Assembly (NCBI RefSeq): GCF_022512515.1 | Contig: NZ_JAKWBK010000001.1 | Location: 4,278,001 to 4,342,000 of the forward strand | Source: Paraniabella hibiscisoli | Lineage (GTDB): Bacteria > Bacteroidota > Bacteroidia > Chitinophagales > Chitinophagaceae | Direction: 5' to 3' | DNA: 64,000 nt | Shown: positions 11,677 to 22,420 of the stretch, in pieces | How positions within the stretch are numbered: the stretch's first letter is position 1 | Layout of the letters: every line of letters begins with the position of its first letter | The notes under the pieces: generated by a model | Databases searched by the model: none | Told to the model about the DNA's origin: nothing | Seen by the model: only the letters and a program-made list of their open reading frames with translations | Program-made: the position numbers and the translations under genes

Positions 11677-13341
11677 ATGAAACAGTTTTACTTATTTATC
11701 TGTTTAGTATGGGCGGGAATGCTACCTGTAATGGCTCAGAAAGCTCTGAAAGATAAACGCCCCAATATCATCGTAATTCTCGCTGACGATCTGGGTTACT
11801 CAGATCTGGGTTGCTTTGGAGGTGAAATTCAAACACCTCATCTCGATAAGATGGCCCAAAACGGAATGAGATTTACGCAGTTTTATAATATATCAAGATG
11901 TTGCCCAACCCGGGCATCCCTTCTTACCGGTTTATATAATCACGATGCAGGTATCGGCCACATGACTTCTAAAAGAAATGACCAGGCGTACAAAGGACAT
12001 TTGGGTAAGGATGTGGTGACAATAGCGGAGGTGTTGAAAGAAGCAGGATATAATACAGCTATGACGGGGAAGTGGCATGTATCTAATACAATAACGCAAC
12101 CCACAAAGGAAGCGCAATTAAAGTGGCTGAGTCACCGGGAACAACATCCGCTGTTTTCACCTGCTGATCAGTATCCGACACAACGGGGTTTGATAAATAT
12201 TATGGCACCATCTGGGGGTGATTGATTTTTTTGACCCCTTTAGTTTGGTGGAGGGGAGCAAGCCGGTCGAAAAAGTGAAAAGTAATTATTATCATACTGA
12301 TGCGATCAATGATAAAGCGGCCGCCTATATCCGTGAAATGTCTGGAGATGATAAGCCCTTTTTTCTATATGTAGCACACAATGCGCCGCATTGGCCACTG
12401 CAGGCCTTGCCTGAGGATATTGAAAAGTATAAAAGCGTTTACCAGCCGGGTTGGGAAGCTATAAGGCAATCCCGGTATCAAAAAATGGCAAAAATGGGTT
12501 TGATCGATCCGGCTAAAGTCCAGTTATCGCCAAGGCATCCCGCTAATAAAAGCTGGGAGCAGAACCCCAATAAAGACTGGGATGCAAGGGCAATGGCAGT
12601 TCACGCTGCTATGATTGACAGAATGGACCAGGGCATCGGCAGGATTGTAGAGGCGCTCAGGAAAACAGGTCGTCTTGATAACACTCTTATCGTATTTTTA
12701 AGCGACAATGGAGCAAGTGCTGAACTGTCTGAACGCTATGGGCCTGGGTTTGACCGGCCCGATGAAACCAGGAGCGGTCAGGCAGTCTCTTACGCAACAG
12801 ATAAAACAGTACTGCCCGGACCCCAAACTACCTTTTTCTCTATTGGTCCGGAATGGGCAAATGTGGCCAATACGCCTTTCCGCCTGTGGAAGTCACAATC
12901 AACGGAAGGTGGTATACATACTCCTATGATCGCTTACTGGCCCTCGGGCATTAAAAATAAAGGCAGTATTAACACAGAACGGGTGGGGCATGTAATGGAT
13001 TTTATGGCCACTTTCGTTGATATCTCAAGAGCCAAATATCCTCAGGTGTACAACGGTCATCCTATTTTACCGCTTGAGGGCAAGAGCTTTGCAGCATCGC
13101 TTAAAGGAAAAAAGATCAGGGGCATACCATTTTGTTCAATGAGCACGAAGGCGCCCGGTACGTAAGAGATCATCAATGGAAGTTAGTTATGACCCAGGGC
13201 CAAAAGAAATGGTCGCTTTACAATATAAAAGAAGATCCCACCGAATTAAAGAATCTTTCAGAACAGTTTCCAGGTGAGGTGGATCGCCTTTCCGGTTTGT
13301 GGAACGATTGGGCTAATAAGCATCATGTTTTAAACAATTAG
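11677..13341 (+). CDS. Exported S1 sulfatase 4 (arylsulfatase A-like), two frameshifts
   Basis: S1 sulfatase of about 554 residues. The start at ATG 11677 precedes a signal peptide (FYLFICLVWAGMLPVMAQ). Motifs in order are LADDLGYSDLGCFGG, the formylglycine motif in RCCPTRASLLTG, AMTGKWHV, HNAPHWPLQALPEDIEKY and LSDNGASAE. Frame changes lie near 12200 (G/T runs) and 13125. The ending WSLYNIKEDPTELKNLSEQ runs to 13341. The protein is closely related in layout to sulfatase 1 (same AGIGHMT, HWPLxALxxDxxKY and NTPFR features), which suggests an old duplication and perhaps the same linkage type. It sits between sulfatases 3 and 5 on the same strand. Family secure, substrate inferred. Confidence 0.87.
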
Positions 13342-13423
13342 TAATGCGTATAAACTGATACGTAAATTAGTAGGTGTCCAACGACAGCCTGATTATTTAT
13401 AAGAATTTAAATCGAATCATCTT

Positions 13424-14834
13424 TTGAAACTTAATGCTGTTTTATCTGCCTTGTACCTGCTCGTAACCGGTATTTTGTACGCACAGGGTTCCGCAAAACC
13501 CAATATCGTCCTTATCGTTGCAGATGACCTGGGTTGGGGTGATGTTGGATTTCATAAATCTGATATACGTACGCCTAACATAGATAATTTAGCGAAAGAG
13601 GGGGTGGTTCTAAATCGTTTTTATACTTCACCTATTTGCTCTCCAACCAGGGCTGGCATAATGACCGGGAGGTATCCTGAAAGAATGGGTTTAAGAGATA
13701 ATGTAATTGCTCCCTGGCTGGATTTTGGCGTAGACAGTTCCGAAACTTTTTGCCCCAGATGCTGGCAACAGCTGGCTACGGTAACAGGGCTGCCATTGGA
13801 AAATGGCACCTGGGGCACTCCCGCAAGCGATACCTGCCTTTAAACAGGGGCTTTACCCATTTTTATGGTCATTATAATGGTGCTATCGACTACTTTACCC
13901 ATGAAAGAGAAGGTGAACTGGATTGGCATAATGACTGGAGCACTTCTTACGACAAAGGCTATTCAACCGATCTTATAAGTACAGAAGCGGTTAAATGTAT
14001 CAGCAAGTACAAAGAAAAAGGCCCCTTTTTCTTATATATAGCTTATAATGCACCCCACGGCCCGTTGCAGGCCAAAGAAGAAGATCTGTTAAATTATGGA
14101 TACGACTCTTCCAAGCCAACATTTGGGAATGACAGCACTCAAAAGGAAAGGGGAGGGGCAACACAAAATGGCAAACTTATGCAGCGATGGTAACAAGTAT
14201 GGATGAGGGCATAGGTCGTGTTCTGTCTGCCATACGGGACGCAGGTATAGAAAGCAATACCGTGGTTTTATTTCAAAGTGATAATGGAGCGGAACCGGCG
14301 GCAGGTGGTAGCAGCGGGGAGTTAAGGGGTCATAAATTTCAGGAGTGGGAGGGTGGTGTACGCAGCACTGCCGTAATAAAATGGCCAAAGGCGATAACAG
14401 GGGGATGGACAAGTGAACAGCTTTGTGGATATATTGATATTGCACCTACGTTATGCGCTATTGCGGGTGTTAGAGTTGATCCTTCAAAAGTATATGACGG
14501 CATAGATATTTCTTCTTCTTTACTCAATCGGGGTAACAATTTATCCAGGCAGTTATACCTGGGACATGGAAGTGTGATTGTGGACGATTGGAAGCTGGTT
14601 AAAGCTGGCGGTGGTACAGGAAAGACAAATGAAAAGGAGGACTTTCTTTTCAATATAGTTAAAGACCCGATGGAAAAAAATGATGTAAAGAGCCAATACC
14701 CGTTACAGTATCAGGAACTGCTAAAAGCAAGTAAACCTTATTCGGAAATAAAATCCAACGTAAAGGTACCACCTTATGGGCAGGGGCGGAAAACGTTTAA
14801 AGCGCCGCGCGAATGGAATATACTTCTGGACTAG
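13424..14834 (+). CDS. Exported S1 sulfatase 5 (arylsulfatase B-like), two frameshifts
   Basis: S1 sulfatase of about 469 residues. The apparent start is TTG 13424 (no in-frame ATG just upstream), followed by a signal peptide ending YAQG. Motifs are [42 protein letters not shown], then [20 protein letters not shown] and FQSDNGAEP. The DVGFHxSxIRTPxxD and GxxDYxxHER layout is that of animal arylsulfatase B (GalNAc-4-sulfatase). This would fit chondroitin/dermatan sulfate, but the match is by eye. Frame changes lie near 13745 (one T missing) and near 14150 (G/A runs). It ends with REWNILLD at TAG 14832-14834. Confidence 0.85.
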
Positions 14835-15169
14835 AACCGTATTGGGCGAGAGTAATCATACATTGCGACAAATGATTTCATCGTTATTAAATACAGCAAT
14901 TAAAATTGTGCAATCTTTAAATATACGTTTTTACCGAAGTGGGATCCTGGAATTAAATAAAGACGGAGATCGTCATAGTTTGTTAATGCTCACAAAGGAT
15001 CTTTAATTATATCTAATCTTTCATCTGCTTCGTAAGTTAATGTCGCAAATGTCGACAAAACCGGTTCTGATCTTAAGCAAGCAAGGCTGGTTCAAAAATC
15101 AAAAATAGAAGACCCATATAAGGCTATATACATTGGCTCCCCTATAATTTTTTCGTTGCTGCGTTACGT
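14835..15169. other. Intergenic region between convergent sulfatase 5 and GntR regulator
   Basis: About 335 bp between the 3' ends of sulfatase 5 and the GntR-type regulator. A 76-codon plus-strand frame overlaps the sulfatase end but has no coding character. I see no clear hairpin with a T run, no RNA gene and no repeat. Confidence 0.4.
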
Positions 15170-16195
15170 TTAAAGAGACAGTCGCTTGATGACTTTTGTT
15201 GGGTTGCGTTTAACTATTTGTTTATCATCAATGATAGCCTGGGCAACAGTTTTACCCATGGCCTCAAAATCCGTAGAAATAACCGTAATGCCATTTTCGA
15301 GTATTTCTTTTACGCCCGTATCATTGTAAGAAATGAGGCCAATATCCTTCCCTAATTTAAGTTTCTTTTTCCTGGCCATTTTGATGAGCGCCACGTCATC
15401 CGTGTCATATCTGCTGAATGTTACATAGGCGTTTCCTATTCTGAAATTTTTTCATCAATTTCTGATTGTATCAGATATTGGAATTCTGTTTCGGTACAGT
15501 AATGTAAAAAGCCCTCTGCCACTAATTTAGCATGAACGGCTTCCGGGTGGGCCACCAGAATCAACCGGTTATATTTTGCAAGTTCATTTTTCAACTTGAG
15601 TAAACTGTGATAAATATCATAACCATAATCCTGGTAAATACAAGTGTAATTGCCGTTTAATCCTTGTTGGTTTAAATCGATAATAATTCTTTTTTATCAG
15701 GTATAAGATTGAGCAACTGTGCTACGTCTTCTTTCAAAAAAGTAGCTATTACATAATGGGTGTATTTTCCCAGGTTTTCCTTGATAAGCTTTTCGAAAAC
15801 CTGGTAATTATGATGATGAAAATAAATATCAATATCAGCACGGGTTTGTAATTGATTAAATAGAGTTCTATAAAACTGTTCCCGCAAAATGTTCATCTTA
15901 TCGAGCAATAGAAAAACCCGGAAGTTATGTTGGATCTCTTTTTTCTTACAAAATAACCTTTGCGGTACACCGACTCAATGATGCCTTTCCCTACCAATTC
16001 ATTTAATCCTTTGAGTAATGTTTCCTTACTCATTTTTAACTGTTGCTGCAGCTGTTTTAATGAGGGGATCTGATCACCAATATGCAACTCATCATTTTCA
16101 ATAAGTGTGATGATGTAATCAGCCAGTTGCTGATATTTCATTTTATCTTTTGGCATTTTGGCGTTTTTGATAGCTGCCGACACGTCTGCATTCAT
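15170..16195 (-). CDS. GntR-family repressor with LacI-like sugar-binding domain, frameshifted
   Basis: Transcription factor of about 340 residues. The N-terminal winged helix reads YQQLADYIITLIENDELHIGDQIPSLKQL and continues KMSKETLLKGLNELVGKGII, a standard GntR DNA-binding domain. A LacI/periplasmic-binding-protein-like effector domain follows (VFLLLDKMNILREQFYRTL; then IGLISYNDTGVKEIL; ending VIKRLSL). Frame changes lie near 15900, 15685 and 15400-15440. An earlier start at 16225 is possible. However, a -7 element at 16217-16210 on the minus strand would put transcription start near 16203, so ATG 16195 (MNADVSAAIKN) is preferred. It is divergent from susC and probably represses that operon until a sugar binds. 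Confidence 0.8.
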
Positions 16196-16209
16196 ACAAC
16201 CATTTTTTA

Positions 16210-16241
16210 CAAAAGTAATAAACAAACCAAACCAGAACAGA
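16210..16241 (-). promoter_or_regulatory. Putative promoter and operator of the GntR regulator
   Basis: On the minus strand, 16217-16210 reads TACTTTTG, matching the TAnnTTTG -7 element. Immediately upstream, plus-strand positions 16229-16241 read AAACCAGAACAGA. This matches 11 of 13 bases of a motif just downstream of the susC promoter (16358-16370). The shared motif at both divergent promoters suggests one operator type bound by the GntR protein, giving autoregulation. No -33 TTTG is seen at proper spacing. Confidence 0.4.
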
Positions 16242-16317
16242 TTTAAGTCACTTTGTTTGCTGGTAAGGGCTATTCAATAAGTGGTAAGCTTATTTATTTC
16301 TCTGATTTTTTAAAAAA

Positions 16318-16378
16318 ATTGTTTACGGAATAAATATTTTCCTATGTTTGTAATAGCAAACCAGTCCAGACCAGACTA
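16318..16378 (+). promoter_or_regulatory. susC operon promoter with downstream operator-like repeat
   Basis: ATTG at 16318-16321 (-33), a 21-bp spacer and TATGTTTG at 16343-16350 (-7) match the Bacteroidota housekeeping promoter. This predicts transcription start near 16357 and a leader of about 210 nt. The motif AAACCAGTCCAGACCAGACT begins at 16358, directly at the predicted start. It contains three CCAGA/CCAGT-type repeats and an AGTC...GACT symmetry. Such a position fits a repressor operator. A purine-rich AAGGA near 16553 precedes the susC ATG. Confidence 0.55.
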
Positions 16379-16566
16379 TTTAACCTAACGATTGTAAAAT
16401 AAGTCAACATGTATTTTATTACTGGATGCTATAGGGTGGAAGTTCGCAACACCTGATGATGGTAGTTAAGTAAAGCCAATGTTCTCAGCTATTACTAAGT
16501 GGTATGTAAGATATATAACGAATGTTTTTTCATCCATAACCAACTTTTAAATAAGGATTATTGCAT

Positions 16567-19500
16567 ATGAATCGAAAATTAACGCTACTATTATTGTTCG
16601 CCATCGGTTTCCCGCTAGCTTGTCTGGCGCAGGCTGTCAAAACCATAGCCGGTACTGTTACAGATGAAAAAGGAAGCCCGTTGCCCAGGGTTACTATTAC
16701 TATTCAGGGCAAAACTGCGTCGGTGCTTACGGATGCGCAGGGACGTTTTACACTTCCCAACATACGGGAGAATGATGTAATGATAGTCTCTATGATTGGC
16801 TACATGACGCAATCGGTTAAGATTACTACAGATAATAGCTATCCGTTGCAACTGGTAACCAATAATCAGGTGATGGATGACGTTGTGGTAATTGGATACG
16901 GGGAGGTAAAACGTAAGGATCTTACCGGTGCAGTTGGCTCCGTAAATATGAAAGATATGGAGAAAGCACCCGTTCCTTCATTTGAAGACGCGCTGGCGGG
17001 GAGAGTAGCCGGGGTACAGGTTAGTTCCAACGACGGGCAGCCGGGAAGCACGAGCAATATTGTGATCAGGGGTGGTAACTCTATCACTCAATCTAATACA
17101 CCTCTATATGTTATTGATGGTTTCCCTATAGAAAATCCGGATAATAATGCCATTAATCCTGATGATATCGAATCTATAGAAGTATTGAAGGATGCCTCTT
17201 CCACGGCAATATATGGCGCCAGAGGCGCTAACGGTGTTATCATGATCAAGACCAAACAAGGTAAGACGGGGCCGCCGGTGGTATCGTATAATAACTGGCT
17301 GGGCATTCAATCTCCCCAAAAACAGATACCGGTAATGAGCGCCTATGAATTTGTAAAATACCAACTAGAACTGAATCGTCCTATAGGAGAACAAATATAC
17401 TTGAGCGATGGCAAAACCTTAGAATCATATAAAGAGGAAAAGGGAATTAACTGGCAGGATTATGTTTTTCGCGATGCGTTCATGCAAAACCATAGTATCT
17501 CTTTAAGGGGAGGAACGGCGGCAACAAAATACTCTTTAAGTGGCTCTTTCCTGGACCAGGATGGAATTGTGATCAACGGAGGCTTTACACGTTACCAGGG
17601 ACGCTTTCAGATAGAGCAGCGTATCGGTAAGAATTTCAGAGCGGGGGTTAATACCAACTATACACAGGCTATAAAAAACGGCCAGATCGCTAACTTAACC
17701 AGCGATGATCTCAACAGCTCTTCAGCAGGTAATGCATCGTCTTATCTTTTGTTCAGCACCTGGGGATACCGGCCTATTACGGGTACCGGTAACGAAGAGG
17801 ATTTTATTGATCAGCCTTTTGACGATGTCGTAGGTAATGCCGATTTAAGAGTGAACCCAGTAGTGAACTCTAACAATATGTATATGTATGTCTTCACCAA
17901 GTCCTTTTTTACCAATGCCTTCCTGGAGTATTCATTTCTTAAATATTTTAAGTTCAGGGTTAATGGAGGTTTAACAGAAACTGATATGCGTTTTGAACGA
18001 TTTAATAATTCCAAAACTGCCGCCGGAAATCCACGTACCGTATATGGCGCCACTTATGGGATCAACGGCTCTATCGACAACCTGAACGTAAGAAACCTGT
18101 TGAATGAAAACCTCCTTACGTTTAATCGTAGTTTTAACAGCAAGCATCGCTTAGATGCCGTAGCAGGGGTGACTATGCAAAGAAGCAGTACAGAGGGCAA
18201 TGGTTTTGTTTCCATATTGTTACCCAATGAAGCCTTAGGTATTAAGGGGCTTGACCAGGGAACGATTATGAATAAAACCACTTCGGGTTCTTATGCTACC
18301 CTGGTTTTCTTATTTAGGTCGGGTCAATTATTCCTTCAACTCGCGATATTTATTTACAGCCTCCTTCAGAACCGACGGATCGTCAAAGTTTGCACCTGCT
18401 AACCGATGGGGTAATTTCCCTTCTGCTGCTTTTGCGTGGAACCTCGGTAACGAGCCATTTTTGAAACCGGTAAAAACTATTTCGGCTGCTAAGCTTAGAG
18501 TATCCTACGGTATTACGGGCAACAACCGGGTTTCCGATTTTGCTTACCTGAGTGTATTAGACCAGGAGGTAGGCGCCAATACGGGAAATACAAGGAGCGG
18601 TTATTATTTTAACGGTACATACGTGAAAGGTACCGTACCCGTGCTGGTAGGTAACGAAAACCTGAAATGGGAACGTACTGCTAACCTGGATGCGGGGCTT
18701 GATGTGAGCTTGCTGAAAGAAAGGATCAGCTTTACCGCAGATTACTATTATAAAAGAACAACGGATTTGCTGCTGAATGCGTCCATGCCTACATCAACGG
18801 GTTATTTAACGGCGTTTAAAAATATCGGTACTGTTTCAAACCGTGGGATAGAGCTTACCCTCAACACGGTAAACATCAATACCAAAAACTTTAACTGGAC
18901 GACTAATTTCAATATTGCATTTAACCGGAACAGGATTGAAGAGCTAAATGGAGATCAGCCAAGTTTACTGACCCGGGTATCTAACTGGAACGGAAATTTC
19001 AATAATTCCTTACCTTATATTGCTCTTCCCGGAAAACCTGTAGCCTTGTTCTATGGATATGTTTTCGACGGACTGTATCAATTGAGCGATTTCAATGCCT
19101 TACCCAATGGTAACTATGAACTGAAACCCGAAGTACCTAATAACGGCGGTGACAGGGCGAATATCAAGCCCGGATTTATTAAGTATAAAGATATCAACGG
19201 TGATGGTATTGTTGATGCTAATGATCAGACAATAATAGGTAATCCCAATCCTGTTCATATAGGCGGTTTTTCCAACAATTTTCGCTACAGGCAGTTCGAT
19301 CTGAATGTGTTTTTGCAATGGTCTTATGGAAATGATGTCTTAAATGCCAACCGTATCGTTTTTGAAGGAGCGGAAGCCAGGAGAGATGTTAATATGTTTA
19401 AAACCTATGAAGACAGATGGTCATTAGATAACCAGGATAGCCAGCTGCCCGTTGCCGGAGGTTATGGCCCCAATGTATATTCCAACAGGAACATTGAAGA

Positions 19501-19744
19501 TGGATCATTTATACGTTTGAAAACAGTATCGTTCGGGTATAATTTTCCCTCAGCCCTGATGAAAAAGTGGAAGATACAATCTGCACGCCTGCATGCTTCT
19601 GCCCAAAACCTGGTAACATGGACGAACTATACCGGTCTTGACCCCGAAGTATCTGTAAGACATACGGCTCTTACACCAGGCTTTGACTGGAGCCCTTACC
19701 CAAGAGCCAGAACCATTACCCTTGGAATCAATATAACTTTTTAA
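16567..19744 (+). CDS. susC: SusC-like TonB-dependent outer-membrane transporter, one frameshift
   Basis: Outer-membrane importer of glycan oligosaccharides, about 1059 residues. ATG 16567 is chosen over the upstream TTG 16561 because it precedes the signal peptide (LLLLFAIGFPLACLAQ). A carboxypeptidase-D-like domain (IAGTVTDEKGSPLPRVTITIQG) spans about residues 25-105. The plug follows, with VVIGYGEVKRKDLTGAVGSV, GRVAGVQV, IRGGNS and PLYVIDGFP. The 22-strand barrel ends in RTITLGINITF, with a terminal Phe as expected. One frameshift near 18305 (extra T in GTTTTC) splits the gene. It heads the operon and pairs with the SusD gene that starts 102 nt downstream. Confidence 0.93.
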
Positions 19745-19845
19745 CGATAAATACTTTTACAATGAAACGCTTGCTCAATAACTCTTTTCATAAGAAAGTA
19801 TATATAAAAATATTCCATTCGATGCAACTCAATCAATACTTACGA

Positions 19846-21413
19846 ATGAAATCCATTTACTGTCATCTTCTTATTGTGCTGATGATATCCGGCGGCTGCA
19901 ATAAGATCCTGGATACCACACCCCAGGACTTTGTTTCTCCCGTGAATTATTATAATACTGAGAAAGACCTGGAGTCTGCACTTGCAGGCGTATATGACAG
20001 GCTCGGCGATAACCGAATGTACTCCCAGGGAATGGCCTGTTACCTCGTTTTTAGCGATGAGTTTTTTATGAAGAATCAGACCTCGGGTATCAATGCCAAC
20101 ATTGTTGATGCGTCAACACTTGAGGTAAACCGGCATTGGGAGTCCATATACGTTGGTATAGAAAGAGCCAATATGTTGCTGGAGAATATTGATAAAGCGG
20201 CTTCGGTAAGTGAGCAGAAACGTAACGAGATCAAAGGTCAGGCTCTTTTTTAAGAGCTTACTATTATTTTATGTTAGCTGATGAGTATGGGTCGGTGCCT
20301 TTAAAACTTAAGTCAAGTAAAAGCCCCGATGAAGTACCGTTACCCGGTACACCGGTTGCTCAGATCTACGAACAGATTACCAAAGATATGAAGGAAGCTG
20401 AAGGCCTGGTAAGAACCATCACCGACTACGGGTATAACACACGGATTACCAAAACGGCTGTTCAGGGCATACTTGCACGGGTATATTTAACTATGGCTGG
20501 TGCTCCCCTCAATGATGTATCGAAGTATGCAGAGGCAAGAAAATATGCAGATAGTGTCATTCAGTCGGGTGTACATAAACTGAATGCAGATTTTAAACAG
20601 GTCTATATCAATCATGTTAAAGAGATCTTTGACATAGGGGAAGGCATTTGGGAAGTAGAGTTTAAAGGAGCTAATAAAAGTGAAATACAGGAAGGCGGCA
20701 TGATCGGCAGCTACAATGGCATTGCCTGTGGCAATATAGATACCGGCTATGGATATGACTATGTTCATGCTACCGCCAAGCTTTACAATGCTTACGGGCC
20801 GGGAGACTTACGCAGGGACTGGACGGTTGCTCCTTTTAGATTTGTAACAACAGGGCAAACGGTGGTAAGAACGGCTTGGACTGCAGATCAGGTGTATGAA
20901 CGTAGCAACGGGAAATGGAGAAGAGAATATGAAACCCTATTACCGCGCGACCAAAGTTATACGGGTACCAACTGGCCCTTATTACGTTATGCCGATGTAT
21001 TGCTCATGTTTGCAGAAGCCGATAACCAAATTAATAATGGCCCATCGGACCTTGCATATAAAGCGATCAACATGGTGAGAAGGCGCGGCTATGGAAAAGA
21101 TGTAGCTACGCCTGATGCCACGGTAGATGCAGCGCCGGCACTATCGAAGCAGGATTTCCAGGAATTAATTATCGGTGAACGTTTGCGGGAGCTGGCTTTT
21201 GAAGGAATACGGAAACACGATCTTGTAAGATGGGGTATTTATCCTTCCACTATGCAGGCTTCGGTTAGGGAATATCAGTCCAATATGCCCGCTGCTTTAA
21301 GAGACCCGGCTATTGCACAGGCCCAGAGGATAACGGAACGTTCAGTGCTATTTCCTATTCCCAACAGTGAGCTGGCCGTTAACCCCAATATTCAACAAAA
21401 TCCAGGCTGGTAG
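19846..21413 (+). CDS. susD: SusD-like surface glycan-binding lipoprotein, one frameshift
   Basis: RagB/SusD lipoprotein of about 522 residues forming the lid over the SusC barrel. The start at ATG 19846 gives a lipobox GGC after a short hydrophobic stretch (LLIVLMISGGC). Typical SusD features follow: ILDTTPQDFVSPVNYY, LESALAGVYDRLGD, RAYYYFMLADEYGSVPL, YADVLLMFAEADNQIN and the C-terminal RLRELAFEGIRKHDLVRWG. The ending PNIQQNPGW is also typical. A single missing T near 20248 breaks the frame between GQALF and LRAYYYF. The order after susC is canonical. Confidence 0.93.
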
Positions 21414-21510
21414 AAATAGGTTTATGAAATGCCCGTGAGTGAAAATACACCCATGAAAGATGATTGTTAAGGCATTCTATTCGACCATTAAAAACATAAT
21501 AAATATACGG

Positions 21511-22410
21511 ATGAAAAAGATTATAGCTGTTATCATATTATTGGCTGCGCTTACATCCTGTGCTAAGCGTTATGAACTGGGCTCCATAGACGATTTCTCG
21601 GTTGCCCTGGAAAAATCCACTTATAAAGTGGGAGAGCCAATCCTGTTTACATTTAATGGCAAACCTGATAATGTAGTTTTCTGGTCAGGAGAACCCGGAC
21701 GTAAGTATGAGTTTAGAGAACGAACGGTGGTGCAGGGAAATAGTATTTTGCTGAACTTTAAAAGCTATGCTCAATACGGGCCATCACCTGTTGATCAGAG
21801 TACATTGAAGCTGCTGGTTTCTACAGACTTTAACGGGAAGTATGATTCGGCAAATGTTCTGGCGGCAACATGGGAGGATATTACCAGTAAAGCGATACTG
21901 TCATCAGGGCAGGATCAGACCTCATCGGGCAATATTGATTTGAATGAATTTGCTGCACGCAATAAAAATATGGCCCTGGCTTTTCGTTATAAGACTGCAG
22001 TTGTAAAACCCGAATCTGCACAGAATCGCTGGGTGATCCGTTCTTTTGATCTTAAGAGCGTGAACGAGCAAAAAGAAGAAACTGTTCTGGCCAGTATGGC
22101 AACAGCCGGGTGGAGCTCATTCAACTTCAGTGGTCCTACTACCAAATGGAGTGTCACATCCGTGCAATTATTATCAGTTACCAACCCGCTTGCCCTTGAT
22201 GATGACTGGGTCGTTACCAAACAATTTAATCCTAATAAAACCAATCCGGATAAAGGGGAGACCATAAAGAATATTTCCCAGAACCTGTATGAATACCGCC
22301 GGGTATATACTAAGCCAGGGGTATATAAAGTAGCATTTGTAGCCACCAATGTAAATGTTGAAGAGTCTGCATCACTAGTTAAAGAGATGGAGATAACTGT
22401 CACTCAATAA
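21511..22410 (+). CDS. DUF5017-type surface lipoprotein
   Basis: Intact lipoprotein of 299 residues. The start at ATG 21511 precedes a signal with lipobox LTSC (residue 15 region). The segment FSVALEKSTYKVGEPILFTFNGKP followed by VVFWSGEPGRKYEF matches the DUF5017 family as I know it: an Ig-like N-terminal domain plus a jelly-roll (here ATWEDITSKAILSSGQ and GWSSFNFSGPTTKWSV). Such proteins sit behind SusD in Bacteroidota loci and are thought to be accessory surface glycan-binding proteins, equivalent to SusE/F. It lies between susD and toroid protein A on the same strand. No catalytic motif is seen. Confidence 0.75.
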   Translation: MKKIIAVIILLAALTSCAKRYELGSIDDFSVALEKSTYKVGEPILFTFNGKPDNVVFWSGEPGRKYEFRERTVVQGNSILLNFKSYAQYGPSPVDQSTLKLLVSTDFNGKYDSANVLAATWEDITSKAILSSGQDQTSSGNIDLNEFAARNKNMALAFRYKTAVVKPESAQNRWVIRSFDLKSVNEQKEETVLASMATAGWSSFNFSGPTTKWSVTSVQLLSVTNPLALDDDWVVTKQFNPNKTNPDKGETIKNISQNLYEYRRVYTKPGVYKVAFVATNVNVEESASLVKEMEITVTQ

Positions 22411-22420
22411 AGAAAACCTA

